Shown here: positions 15,481-23,040 of the stretch, piece by piece
Position numbering within the stretch: the stretch's first letter is position 1
Layout: every line of letters starts with the position of its first letter
DNA from: CAZVEV01 sp964625865
GTDB taxonomy: Bacteria; Planctomycetota; Phycisphaerae; SM23-33
Length of the DNA: 23,085 nucleotides
NCBI GenBank assembly: GCA_964625865.1
Contig: CAZVEV010000065.1
Span: 1 to 23,085 of the forward strand
Direction of reading: 5' to 3'
Program-made: the position numbers and the translations under genes
Notes under the pieces: generated by a model
Told to the model about the DNA's origin: nothing
What the model saw: only the letters and a program-made list of their open reading frames with translations
Database searches by the model: none

Positions 15481-15505
15481 CCTTACGTCGGATAGGCCCG
15501 TCAGC

Positions 15506-15511
15506 TACAAT
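15506..15511 (+). promoter_or_regulatory. Possible -10 box of the membrane protein gene
   Basis: TACAAT matches five of six of the -10 consensus and would start transcription near 15518, shortly before the GGAG at 15531-15534. No good -35 is present at the right distance. Confidence 0.3.
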
Positions 15512-15541
15512 GGGACGCGTTCGGGGGGGCGGAGTACGGGT

Positions 15542-16147
15542 GTGGTGACGATGACAGGCTGGCTGATGATTGGATGGATCGGGCTGCAGGAACTGATCGT
15601 GATCGTGCTGTTCCTGGCGGCGGGAGTTATCTTTATCCCCATTCCGCGCAAGCTGTTCGGGCGAAAGCAACACAGTGTGGCCGGCGGCAAACCGGTGCGG
15701 TGGTCGGGCAAGTTCCGCGTGAATCAGATCCCGCATGTCCACACGGCAGCCGAGGCGTTTTTCAGTTCCTACAGCGAGGGCGAATACACGATCATGGGGC
15801 GCGAGCAGTTCCGCCTGACGTTTCACCGCGGGCCATGGCAGGACACCGGCGGGGGGCAACTCGTCCCCATTGCCTATGCCGGGGCGAAACCCGACGAGAT
15901 GCCCGTGGTTCTCCGCGTGGTGATGCAGCCGCGGAGGGATGGCCTGCTGATGACGATTCGACACGAGGTGATCCCGCCGGACAAGCTCTCGCGGGCTGAC
16001 AAGGCGGGCCTGACCGCCCGCTTCAAACGCGAAGTCGCTGACTTCCAGACGTACCTGGAGACGAACTTCGCCCCGTCAGCCGGGCCGCCGGGCCCCCCGA
16101 GACCACGGAAACAGATCTCTGTCATCCAGAAGAACACCGAGGAGTGA
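15542..16147 (+). CDS. Membrane-anchored protein of unknown function
   Basis: About 201 residues. One hydrophobic segment near residues 9-33 (WLMIGWIGLQELIVIVLFLA, then AGVIFIPIP) anchors the protein, followed by a basic stretch (RKLFGRKQ). The remainder is a soluble domain of about 160 residues with a strand-rich look (FRVNQIPHVHTAAEAFFSSY) and a Pro-rich C terminus (APSAGPPGPPRPRKQ). The GTG at 15542 is preferred because GGAG lies seven bases before it; the ATG at 15551 would be too far. I recognise no family. Its stop lies four bases before the glycoside hydrolase ATG, so the two form an operon. A role linked to envelope or polysaccharide handling is inference from that neighbour. Confidence 0.7.
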   Translation: MVTMTGWLMIGWIGLQELIVIVLFLAAGVIFIPIPRKLFGRKQHSVAGGKPVRWSGKFRVNQIPHVHTAAEAFFSSYSEGEYTIMGREQFRLTFHRGPWQDTGGGQLVPIAYAGAKPDEMPVVLRVVMQPRRDGLLMTIRHEVIPPDKLSRADKAGLTARFKREVADFQTYLETNFAPSAGPPGPPRPRKQISVIQKNTEE

Positions 16148-16151
16148 AGCA

Positions 16152-18245
16152 ATGAAGGCACGGATGCGAGTGGTGTGGATCTGTGTGGCAGCGATGGTGG
16201 CGGCGGGCGCCGCGGGCGCCGCGGAGGGCGAAAAGGTCCTCCTGGACTTCGATGAGCCCCTCGACGTCGCGTCGCTGACGCGTGACGACGTGAAGGTGAC
16301 GCAGGTGGCTGCGGGCAAGGGCAAGGCGCTGCGGCTGACGACGGGTCACGCGCGGAAGTGGCCCGGTCTGACCGTGCGGGCGCCGGGGGGCAAGTGGGAC
16401 CTGTCGGGCAGGGGGTACGTGGCGGTGGACGTCGCCAACCTGGGCGCCACGCCGGTTCGCGTGTTCTGTCGCGTCGACAATCCGCGGGCCACCGGAACGA
16501 AGAAGTGCGCGACCGGCTCGACGACGCTGGGCGTCGGTGCGAAAGGGACGATCACGGTAGCCCTTCACCCGAGCCCCGTGCAACTCGTGCCTCCAACGAA
16601 GATCATCGGCATGCGAGGCGTGCCCGCCGGGCCGGCCGGCACGCTCGACCCGGCCAACGTCACGCAGATCCTGATCTTCGTCAACGCTCCGAAGACCGAC
16701 CACACCTTTACGATAGACACCGTGCGTACCGGCGGGACGTCGCGAACGATGTCGACCGAGGCGTTCTTCCCGTTCATTGATGAGTTCGGCCAGTACATCC
16801 ACAAGGACTGGCCCGGCAAGACCCACTCGGCTGCGGACTTCGCCGAACACCGCAAGGCCGAGGCCGCCGACCTGGCCGCCCACGCCGGGCCGGCCGGCTG
16901 GAACGCCTACGGCGGCTGGGCGCGCGGGCCCAAGCTGCCGGCCACCGGCTTCTTCCACGCGACGAAGTACAAGGGCAAGTGGTGGCTGGTGGACCCCGAG
17001 GGCCGACTCTTCTGGTCGCACGGGGCCGACTGCGTTCACAGTCGGGGCGCCACCACGCCGATTACCGACCGGATGCACTACTTCAAGGCCCTGCCCAAAG
17101 CCCGGACGCCCGAGGCGCAGTTCTATGGCTGGGGCAACTGGGGGCCGCACGGATACTACAAAGGGAAAAGCTATCGGTCGTTCAACTTCACCCGCGCGAA
17201 CCTGCTCCGCAAGTACGGGGCGGGTTGGAAGGAGACGTTCGCCAACATCACCCAGCGGCGCCTGCGGAGTTGGGGAATGAACACGATCGCCAACTGGTCG
17301 GACCCCGACATTTACCTGAAGCGTAAAACGCCGTACGTCGTCGCCGTGCACGTCCGCGGTCGGCCGATCGAGAGCTCCAAGGGCTACTGGGGCAAGTTCG
17401 ACGACGTGTTCGATCCGACCTTTCGCGCGAACCTGCGCAAGCGGCTGGCCCGCGAGGTCGGCCAGTCGGCGGGCGATCCGTGGTGCATCGGCTACTTCGT
17501 GGGCAATGAACTGTCGTGGGGCAACGACACGTCGCTGGCCGTCGCGGCGCTGGCGTCCCCCGCGGACCAGCCGGTGAAGATCGCGTTTATCGCGGACCTG
17601 AAGGCGAAGTACGCTTCCATCGAGAAGCTCAATGCCGCATGGGGAACGAATCACGCCTCGTGGAACGCGCTGCTGGCGACCCGCAAGGCCCCCGACGCCC
17701 GCAAGGCCGCCGCCGACCTCAAGGCGTTCTACGCGAAGATCGCCGAAACCTACTTCCGCATCTGTCGCGACGAGGTCAAGCGCGTCGCGCCGAAGAACAT
17801 GTACCTCGGCTGTCGATTCGCGTGGGTCAATGACCTTGCGGCCGCCGCGGCGGCCAAGTACTGCGACGTGATCGGCTACAACCTCTACCGCGACGACGTG
17901 TCGGACTTTCGGCCCGGCGGGGGGATCGACCGGCCGGTCATCATCGGCGAGTTCCACTTCGGGGCGCTGGATCGCGGCATGTTCCACACGGGCCTGAGGC
18001 CGACCGCCAGCCAGGCCGAACGGGCCGCACGCTACACCAGCTACGTCCGCGGTGCGCTGGCCAACAGGTATCTCGTCGGGGCGCACTGGTTCCAGTTCGG
18101 CGACCAGGCCACCACCGGTCGCGGCGACGGCGAGAACTACCAGATCGGCCTGCTCGACGTGTGCGACAGACCTTACCCCGAAACCAGGTCCGCCGTCCGC
18201 CACGTTGGCGCGAGTTTGTACACCCATCGCCTCAAGAGCAAGTAA
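16152..18245 (+). CDS. Secreted GH-A clan glycoside hydrolase, GH50 agarase-like
   Basis: A 697-residue enzyme with a signal peptide ending near residue 24 (AAGAAGAAEG). The first 190 or so residues look like a carbohydrate-binding-type beta-sandwich (VLLDFDEPLDVASLTRDDVK). The TIM-barrel part contains WWLVDPEGRLFWSHGADCV, a general acid/base Glu453 in GYFVGNELSWG, and a nucleophile Glu600 in VIIGEFHFGALDRGMF, 147 residues apart, as in retaining clan GH-A enzymes. The NELSWG and GEFHFG contexts look like GH50 beta-agarases; a related galactanase or galactosidase is the alternative. It would cut agar-type or other galactan chains outside the cytoplasm. GGAG is well placed and overlaps the end of the upstream gene. 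The sulfatase at 3937 would suit sulfated galactans, but is far away. Confidence 0.83.
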   Translation: MKARMRVVWICVAAMVAAGAAGAAEGEKVLLDFDEPLDVASLTRDDVKVTQVAAGKGKALRLTTGHARKWPGLTVRAPGGKWDLSGRGYVAVDVANLGATPVRVFCRVDNPRATGTKKCATGSTTLGVGAKGTITVALHPSPVQLVPPTKIIGMRGVPAGPAGTLDPANVTQILIFVNAPKTDHTFTIDTVRTGGTSRTMSTEAFFPFIDEFGQYIHKDWPGKTHSAADFAEHRKAEAADLAAHAGPAGWNAYGGWARGPKLPATGFFHATKYKGKWWLVDPEGRLFWSHGADCVHSRGATTPITDRMHYFKALPKARTPEAQFYGWGNWGPHGYYKGKSYRSFNFTRANLLRKYGAGWKETFANITQRRLRSWGMNTIANWSDPDIYLKRKTPYVVAVHVRGRPIESSKGYWGKFDDVFDPTFRANLRKRLAREVGQSAGDPWCIGYFVGNELSWGNDTSLAVAALASPADQPVKIAFIADLKAKYASIEKLNAAWGTNHASWNALLATRKAPDARKAAADLKAFYAKIAETYFRICRDEVKRVAPKNMYLGCRFAWVNDLAAAAAAKYCDVIGYNLYRDDVSDFRPGGGIDRPVIIGEFHFGALDRGMFHTGLRPTASQAERAARYTSYVRGALANRYLVGAHWFQFGDQATTGRGDGENYQIGLLDVCDRPYPETRSAVRHVGASLYTHRLKSK

Positions 18246-18324
18246 ACCGCGATAGCGCCGCGTTCACGTGCGGGTGTGCGCCTGCAAGACATCGTCGCCT
18301 GAATCGCACCGTCCGCGGTTGCTT

Positions 18325-18457
18325 GGCAGTCGATCGTCAGATCGACACTTCTCGTCGCGTTAGCGACGAGACTGAAGTCCACGTGCGATACATCTCGAAA
18401 CCCCGTCGCTCACAACGCTGGTGTATCGAGAAAGCGTCGGTCTGACGATCGACCGCT
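18325..18457 (+). other. 133-base element with nested pairing (possible structured RNA)
   Basis: The ends (18325-18346 and 18436-18457) pair over 22 positions with only one A.C mismatch and two G.U pairs when read as plus-strand RNA. Inside lie a perfect hairpin, CTCGTCGC-GTTA-GCGACGAG (18351-18370, nine pairs with its flanking T-A), and a second stem CGATACA/TGTATCG (18386-18392 with 18422-18428) enclosing a 29-base loop. Together they draw a three-way junction. No open frame is credible here. It lies in a 390-base gap between the glycoside hydrolase and the MarR gene. It may be a small RNA, a leader element or a mobile hairpin; the wobble pairs slightly favour the plus strand. Confidence 0.5.
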
Positions 18458-18572
18458 AAACGATCAACGCAAAATCCGGGTGTTGAAACAAGATTCTTCT
18501 CGAATGTAAGTATCTGTGAAATAACATGATGGGTCTCCTTAAGACCCCTCAGGGAAAAAGTTTTCGGAATAT

Positions 18573-18602
18573 AGTTGACTTACCAACAGTTGGCGGCGAC
18601 AA
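18573..18602 (+). promoter_or_regulatory. Promoter of the MarR gene with internal operator candidate
   Basis: TTGACT (-35) and GACAAT (-10) are separated by 17 bases. The spacer holds the perfect palindrome CCAACAGTTGG, and GTTG-N6-CAAC overlaps the -35 box. MarR proteins commonly repress their own promoter through a palindrome in this position. The surrounding DNA is visibly AT-richer than the rest of the window. Confidence 0.45.
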
Positions 18603-18635
18603 TTACTGTCGATGAAACACATGGAGTACATCACG

Positions 18636-19115
18636 ATGACCGAACCTGCGGACCGCAACATTGACCTTCCGATGGACATCGCGAACAAGGACCTCGAGGC
18701 TGTCGTCGGGTTCTGGTGGACCAGCACGCTGCTGAAGAAGCTGGCCAGGCGGTTCTTCAAGGGCCTCGGTTCGTCCGAGGCGTTCTTCAACTTCATGATC
18801 ATGCTCCGCCGCGCCGACGAGCCGATGACGCAGAGGCAGCTCAGCGAGATGCTGCTGGTGGACAAGTCCAACGTCACCGGTCTGCTGGATCGGCTGACCA
18901 AGGCCGGGCTCGTTCGCCGCAACCGCGTGCTGGGCGATCGGCGAAGCTACCACGTGACGTTGACCGAGCGCGGCCGCGAGGTCATTGACGAACTCGACGC
19001 CCACTACACCGCCACCGCCGAGTTGCTGATGGCGAACTTCAGCGACGACGAGCGTGACGAGATGATCCGACTGACCCACAAGCTCCGCGAGGCGATGGCT
19101 GCCAGCGGACTGTGA
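18636..19115 (+). CDS. MarR family transcriptional regulator
   Basis: A 159-residue winged-helix dimer-type regulator. The DNA-binding part runs from about 62 to 112: QRQLSEMLLVDKSNVTGLLD is the helix-turn-helix with the recognition helix near 77-92, and RNRVLGDRRSYHVTLTERG is the wing with the conserved Asp-Arg-Arg. Helices before and after form the dimer interface. The start at 18636 is favoured because GGAG lies nine bases before it; an ATG at 18612 would fall too close to the predicted transcription start. MarR proteins release DNA on binding small aromatic or oxidising compounds; none can be named here. The VIT/vWA and rhomboid genes follow on the same strand after 119 bases and may be its targets. 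Confidence 0.93.
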   Translation: MTEPADRNIDLPMDIANKDLEAVVGFWWTSTLLKKLARRFFKGLGSSEAFFNFMIMLRRADEPMTQRQLSEMLLVDKSNVTGLLDRLTKAGLVRRNRVLGDRRSYHVTLTERGREVIDELDAHYTATAELLMANFSDDERDEMIRLTHKLREAMAASGL

Positions 19116-19234
19116 CATGAATAACGGGCCCAAGCTGTACGTGTAAAGCCGCACGCGGCGTGACAGACGCGTAAGAAACAACCCCAGACGCGCACGGGGA
19201 GTCCCTGCGCGCACAGAGCGGAAAGGACAGAGCG

Positions 19235-21373
19235 ATGAACGCGAAGCACGAGAGCAACGGGACGTGGACGTGGCGGAACCTGGCGAGGCTGGCAATAGCG
19301 GTGGCGTTGGCTGCCGGCGGGGCGGGGCTGACGGCCCCGGCGCCGGCCCGGGCGGCGGGCCTGCTGGTTGCCGACGGCGGGTTCGGCGGCGTGCTGGAAA
19401 TCGAGAGTCACGACGTGGTCGTGACGATCAACAACGGCGTGGCGGTCACGGAGGTCAAGCAGGTCTTCCGCAACACCGAGGACCGGCAGGTCGAGGCCCT
19501 GTATACCTTCCCCGTGCCGAAGGGCGCCTCGGTAGCCAATTTCAGCATGTGGATCAATGGCAAGGAGATGGTGGGCGAGGTCGTCGAGAAGAAGCGCGCC
19601 CGCCAGATCTACGAGAGCTACAAGCAGACGCGGGAGGACCCCGGCCTGCTCGAACAGACCGATTACAAGACCTTCGAGATGCGGATATTCCCGATAGGTC
19701 CCCGGGCGGCCCAGACGATCAAGATCCGTTACTACCAGGAGGTCGAATACGACAACGACTGGGTGACGTACGTATATCCGCTGTCGACGGCCGGCGACAG
19801 TCGGATCGACACACGAACCAAGGGCACGTTCTCGCTGGCGTTGCACGCACGCAGCAAGGTGCCCATCGTCTCCATGGAAAGCCCCTCGCACCAGACCGAC
19901 TTCGCCATCGTCAAGCACGGCGCGTCGTACTACCAGGCCGGGCTCGAGGTCTCCGGCGGGTCACTCAGCCGGGACGTGGTGCTGGCCTACAAACAGTCCA
20001 GGCCGACGACCGGGCTGGATCTCATTACGTCGAAAGACCGCGGCGATGACGGGTTCTTCTGCATGACGCTGACGGCGGGCGAGGAGTTGGCCCACGCGTC
20101 GGCCGCGATGGACTACGTGTTCCTCCTGGACATCTCCGGGTCGATGGCTGACGAGAGCAAGCTGACGATCAGCCGCAACTGCATCGCGGCCTTCATCGAC
20201 AAGCTCTCACCCGAGGACCGCTTCGAGGTCATGACGTTCAACATTCGCCCGGCGACCCTGTTCAATTCCCTCAGGACCGCCAACGCGGCGGCCAGGAAGC
20301 AGGCCCAGGAGTTCCTGGCCTCGCGGAAGGCCAGCGGGGGCACGGTGTTGCGGCCGGCGCTGAAGACGGCCTACACGTATCGCGACCCGGACCGTCCGCT
20401 CAATGTGGTGGTGCTTTCTGACGGCATGACCGAGCAGGGCGGCCGGGGCGAGTTGCTGGCCGCCATCGGGGCCAGGCCCTCGAACGTGAAGGTCTTCTGT
20501 GTGGGCGTGGGCAACGAGGTCAACCGTCCGCTGCTGGGGCAGATCGCTTCGGATGCAGGCGGGCTGGCGGCGTTCCTGTCGCGCGGCGACAACTTCGAGC
20601 GCCAGGCCAAGGCCTTCCGTCGCAAGCTGACGCGTCCTGCCCTGACGGGTGTGAAGATCCGCTTCGACGGCGGGCAGGTCTACGATATCGAGCCGCGCCG
20701 CCTGCCGAATCTGTACCATGGCGCCCCGGTGCGCGTTTACGGGCGGTATCGCAAGAGCGGCGAGGTCAAAGTTGCACTGACCGCGGAGATCAACGGCAAG
20801 CCGTTTGACAGGACCGTCGCGGTGGCCCTTCCCGAGGCCGAGGGCGAGAATCCGGAGATCCGGCGGATGTGGGCGTGGCACCGGATTGGCGCGCTGATGA
20901 AGACCGGCCCGAACGGTCCGGCCGCCCAGGCCCAGGAGGAGATCGTGCGGCTGGGCGAGGGCTACTCCATCGCCACGCAGTACACCTCCTTCATCGTCCT
21001 GGAGAACGATGCCGAGTACCGCCGCTGGCGCATCAAGCGGACCAACGCCCTGCTGGTCGACCGCGACCGCAAGGCCCGCGGGAAGCTGATGGACCAACTG
21101 GCGGAGATGCGTGACCAGTCGCTGGCCGCCCTGGGGCCCCAGGGCGCCGGTGGGCGGGACGCGGCGTCCGGGGCCGACAGCCCCGCATCGTCCAGCCAGG
21201 GGTCGCCTCGCAACGTCGCCCCGACCCGGCGCCCGCCGGGCAGGATCTTCGACGGTGGCGGGGGCGGTGGCGGGGGCGGCGGGCCGGTCGGGCCGATAGG
21301 TCTGGCCGTGGTGGGCACGCTGGTCGGGGCCCAACTCCTGCGGCGAAGGAGACGCTCGTGTCGCAAGCAGTAG
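19235..21373 (+). CDS. VIT and von Willebrand factor A domain surface protein with GlyGly-CTERM-like tail
   Basis: A 712-residue exported protein. A signal peptide ends near residue 40 (APARAAG). The VIT domain spans about 50-180 (VFRNTEDRQVEALYTFPVPK, EKKRARQIYE), and the vWA domain about 290-460 with the metal-binding motif Asp299-Ile-Ser301-Gly-Ser303. The C-terminal end is distinctive: a run of ten glycines near 672-681, a hydrophobic helix (GPVGPIGLAVVGTLVGAQLL), then RRRRRSCRKQ. That order matches GlyGly-CTERM signals, which are cleaved by rhombosortase. The next gene, overlapping by 16 bases, encodes a protease of exactly that family. Related VIT/vWA proteins act in inter-alpha-trypsin inhibitor-like adhesion; the role here is unknown. 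GGAAAGGA is the ribosome site. Confidence 0.92.
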   Translation: MNAKHESNGTWTWRNLARLAIAVALAAGGAGLTAPAPARAAGLLVADGGFGGVLEIESHDVVVTINNGVAVTEVKQVFRNTEDRQVEALYTFPVPKGASVANFSMWINGKEMVGEVVEKKRARQIYESYKQTREDPGLLEQTDYKTFEMRIFPIGPRAAQTIKIRYYQEVEYDNDWVTYVYPLSTAGDSRIDTRTKGTFSLALHARSKVPIVSMESPSHQTDFAIVKHGASYYQAGLEVSGGSLSRDVVLAYKQSRPTTGLDLITSKDRGDDGFFCMTLTAGEELAHASAAMDYVFLLDISGSMADESKLTISRNCIAAFIDKLSPEDRFEVMTFNIRPATLFNSLRTANAAARKQAQEFLASRKASGGTVLRPALKTAYTYRDPDRPLNVVVLSDGMTEQGGRGELLAAIGARPSNVKVFCVGVGNEVNRPLLGQIASDAGGLAAFLSRGDNFERQAKAFRRKLTRPALTGVKIRFDGGQVYDIEPRRLPNLYHGAPVRVYGRYRKSGEVKVALTAEINGKPFDRTVAVALPEAEGENPEIRRMWAWHRIGALMKTGPNGPAAQAQEEIVRLGEGYSIATQYTSFIVLENDAEYRRWRIKRTNALLVDRDRKARGKLMDQLAEMRDQSLAALGPQGAGGRDAASGADSPASSSQGSPRNVAPTRRPPGRIFDGGGGGGGGGGPVGPIGLAVVGTLVGAQLLRRRRRSCRKQ

Positions 21374-22110
21374 CACAGATCGGTCGGGGAGGACCCGCGC
21401 GGCCTTGCGCGACGGGCCTGGACCGGTGGGGGGCCGGTCCGGCCCTCGCGCTGGCTGTGGCGGTTGTGGTTGGTTCGGCGCTGGTGGAGATGGTCCCCTC
21501 GCTGGCCAGGGCGGCCGAACTGAACCGCGCCGCGGTGGCCGACGGGCAGTGGTGGCGCGTCCTGACGTGTCACTGGGCCCACTGGGGCTGGGCCCACTGG
21601 GCGGGGGACATCTCCGCGCTGGTGGGCCTGTGGTGGCTGGCCGAGGACCGCACCAGGTGGGTCTTGCCGATGTGCCTCGCCGCCGCGGTCTGCGTGGGGG
21701 TGACGGTCTGGCTGGTCGCGCCGGACGTGGCGAGCTATCGCGGCATGAGCGGGGTCAATCACGCCCTGCTGGTCTGGGTGCTGCTGGCCCGGGCCGCCGA
21801 GACCCGCGGGGCCCTGCGGGTCGGCTGCATTGTCACGCTGGTCGGCATCGCGGCCAAGATCGCCTACGAGTTCACGTGGCAAGCCGGAGACCCCGCTTAC
21901 AGCCTGCCCGAGGGCATCGCCCTCGTGCCGGCCTCTCATGCCGTCGGAGCGCTGGTTGGCGCGATTGTCTGCGCCGTCTACCTGGCGATCGGTCCGCGAC
22001 GATCACGGCGACGCGACGAGACGGTTCCCCAAGGGGGGCACTTGCGGTATAGTACGCCCACACCGCTAGATGATGGGAGACCCCATGGACCTCGAACAGA
22101 CCATTCGTGA
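21358..22110 (+). CDS. Rhombosortase-like rhomboid intramembrane protease
   Basis: A 250-residue polytopic membrane protein. The catalytic Ser131 is in YRGMSGVNHALL (GxSG motif) and the partner His194 in PASHAVGALVGA, the serine-histidine dyad of rhomboid proteases. The early segment WWRVLTCHWAHWGWAHWAGD resembles the His-rich region of rhombosortases. It should cut the GlyGly-CTERM tail of the protein encoded just upstream. The start is GTG at 21358, six bases after AAGGAG (21346-21351), inside the end of the target gene, so the two are translationally coupled. The last 26 bases overlap the apt start, and the C-terminal 35 residues (RRSRRRDETVPQGGHLRYST) look unstructured. The family assignment rests on the motifs and on the neighbour together. 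Confidence 0.85.
   Translation: MSQAVAQIGRGGPARPCATGLDRWGAGPALALAVAVVVGSALVEMVPSLARAAELNRAAVADGQWWRVLTCHWAHWGWAHWAGDISALVGLWWLAEDRTRWVLPMCLAAAVCVGVTVWLVAPDVASYRGMSGVNHALLVWVLLARAAETRGALRVGCIVTLVGIAAKIAYEFTWQAGDPAYSLPEGIALVPASHAVGALVGAIVCAVYLAIGPRRSRRRDETVPQGGHLRYSTPTPLDDGRPHGPRTDHS
22048..22053 (+). promoter_or_regulatory. Possible -10 box for apt
   Basis: TATAGT lies inside the end of the rhomboid gene, 32 bases before the apt start. No clear -35 is found 16-18 bases before it, so apt may instead be read from upstream. Confidence 0.25.
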
Positions 22111-22612
22111 CGTGCCCGACTTCCCCAAGCCCGGAATCGTCTTCAAGGACATCACGCCCCTGCTGGCCGACCCGGCGGCGCTGGCCGACGCCGTGACGCA
22201 ACTGGTCGCCCCGTACGCGCTGGCCGGCGTGGACGTGGTCACCGGCGTCGAGAGCAGGGGATTCATCTTCGGCTCGCTTGCCGCCCAGCGCCTCGGCGTG
22301 GCGTTCGTGCCCATCCGCAAGCCGGGGAAACTGCCTGCCGAGACGATCTCCGAGAGCTACGAACTGGAATACGGCACCGATGCGATCGAGATCCACGCCG
22401 ACGCGATATCCGAAGGCCAGAAGGTCCTCATGGTAGACGACCTGCTGGCCACCGGGGGCACGATGGCCGCCGCCTGCAAACTCGTCAGGAAACTCGGCGG
22501 ACAGATCGTCGGGGCCGCATTCGTCATCAACCTCGCTTTCCTGCCCGGCCAGGCGAGACTCGACGAACTCGGCATCGAGACGCATTCCCTGATCGACGTC
22601 GCCGGCGAGTAA
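22085..22612 (+). CDS. apt: Adenine phosphoribosyltransferase
   Basis: A 175-residue cytoplasmic purine salvage enzyme joining adenine to PRPP to give AMP. The family N terminus is present (IRDVPDFPKPGIVFKDITPL), with the adenine-side motif VTGVESRGFIFG and the PRPP-binding motif VLMVDDLLATGGT (114-126). Length is normal. GGGAG before 22085 supports that start; the ATG at 22070 lacks a site. Its beginning overlaps the end of the rhomboid frame, which looks like chance packing rather than a functional link. Confidence 0.97.
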   Translation: MDLEQTIRDVPDFPKPGIVFKDITPLLADPAALADAVTQLVAPYALAGVDVVTGVESRGFIFGSLAAQRLGVAFVPIRKPGKLPAETISESYELEYGTDAIEIHADAISEGQKVLMVDDLLATGGTMAAACKLVRKLGGQIVGAAFVINLAFLPGQARLDELGIETHSLIDVAGE

Positions 22613-22719
22613 TAGCGGGCCGAGTGCCCCCAGCGCCATCACGGGATCCCCTCGACGCCTCGCAGGCCTCTGCCCACACCGCGTGCCGTCCCCCAATCGA
22701 CGCCTCCGGCATCTGCATG

Positions 22720-22751
22720 ACATTCTTACATTCTTAAGAATGTGAGAATGT
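22720..22751. repeat. AT-rich palindrome, copy 1 (family D)
   Basis: Core ACATTCTTAAGAATGT flanked by ACATTCT and AGAATGT, 32 bases in all, with one T.G position. It shares its core exactly with copy 2 at 22885-22922. Confidence 0.75.
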
Positions 22752-22884
22752 TCCGGTCGATGCTGTTCTGGGCTGTCAGGGCGATCGAGTATTTGCCTGG
22801 TAGCTTGGCGTGTGGGCTTACGTCTACTGCACTCGGGCTCGGGACGTATGGCAAGCACTTGCCTATGGCCAACAGCCCGTTGGC

Positions 22885-22922
22885 ACGACATTCCAACATT
22901 CTTAAGAATGTTGGAATGTCGT
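22885..22922. repeat. AT-rich palindrome, copy 2 (family D)
   Basis: A perfect 38-base palindrome with the same 16-base core as copy 1. The outer arms differ from copy 1 by paired changes (T-A in copy 1, C-G in copy 2), so pairing has been kept. The 133 bases between the copies carry no credible gene; the two could be the ends of a small non-autonomous mobile element. Confidence 0.8.
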
Positions 22923-23040
22923 AGGTGTTCCGAGTAATGTGTGGGCTGACAGACATTCGGTGGCACAGACAGGGAAGCATCGTCTAGGGAGACACCCAGG
23001 GAGATACCATATGAAGAGCGATCGCCATCTTGAGTATCAA

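Noticed and set aside
18173..18382. Minus-strand frame after the glycoside hydrolase
   Set aside because: It overlaps the end of a solid gene and the structured element, with no ribosome site.
22726..22980. Small open frames across the paired palindromes
   Set aside because: Their peptide repeats are direct translations of the two palindromes, so they reflect the repeat and not a gene.
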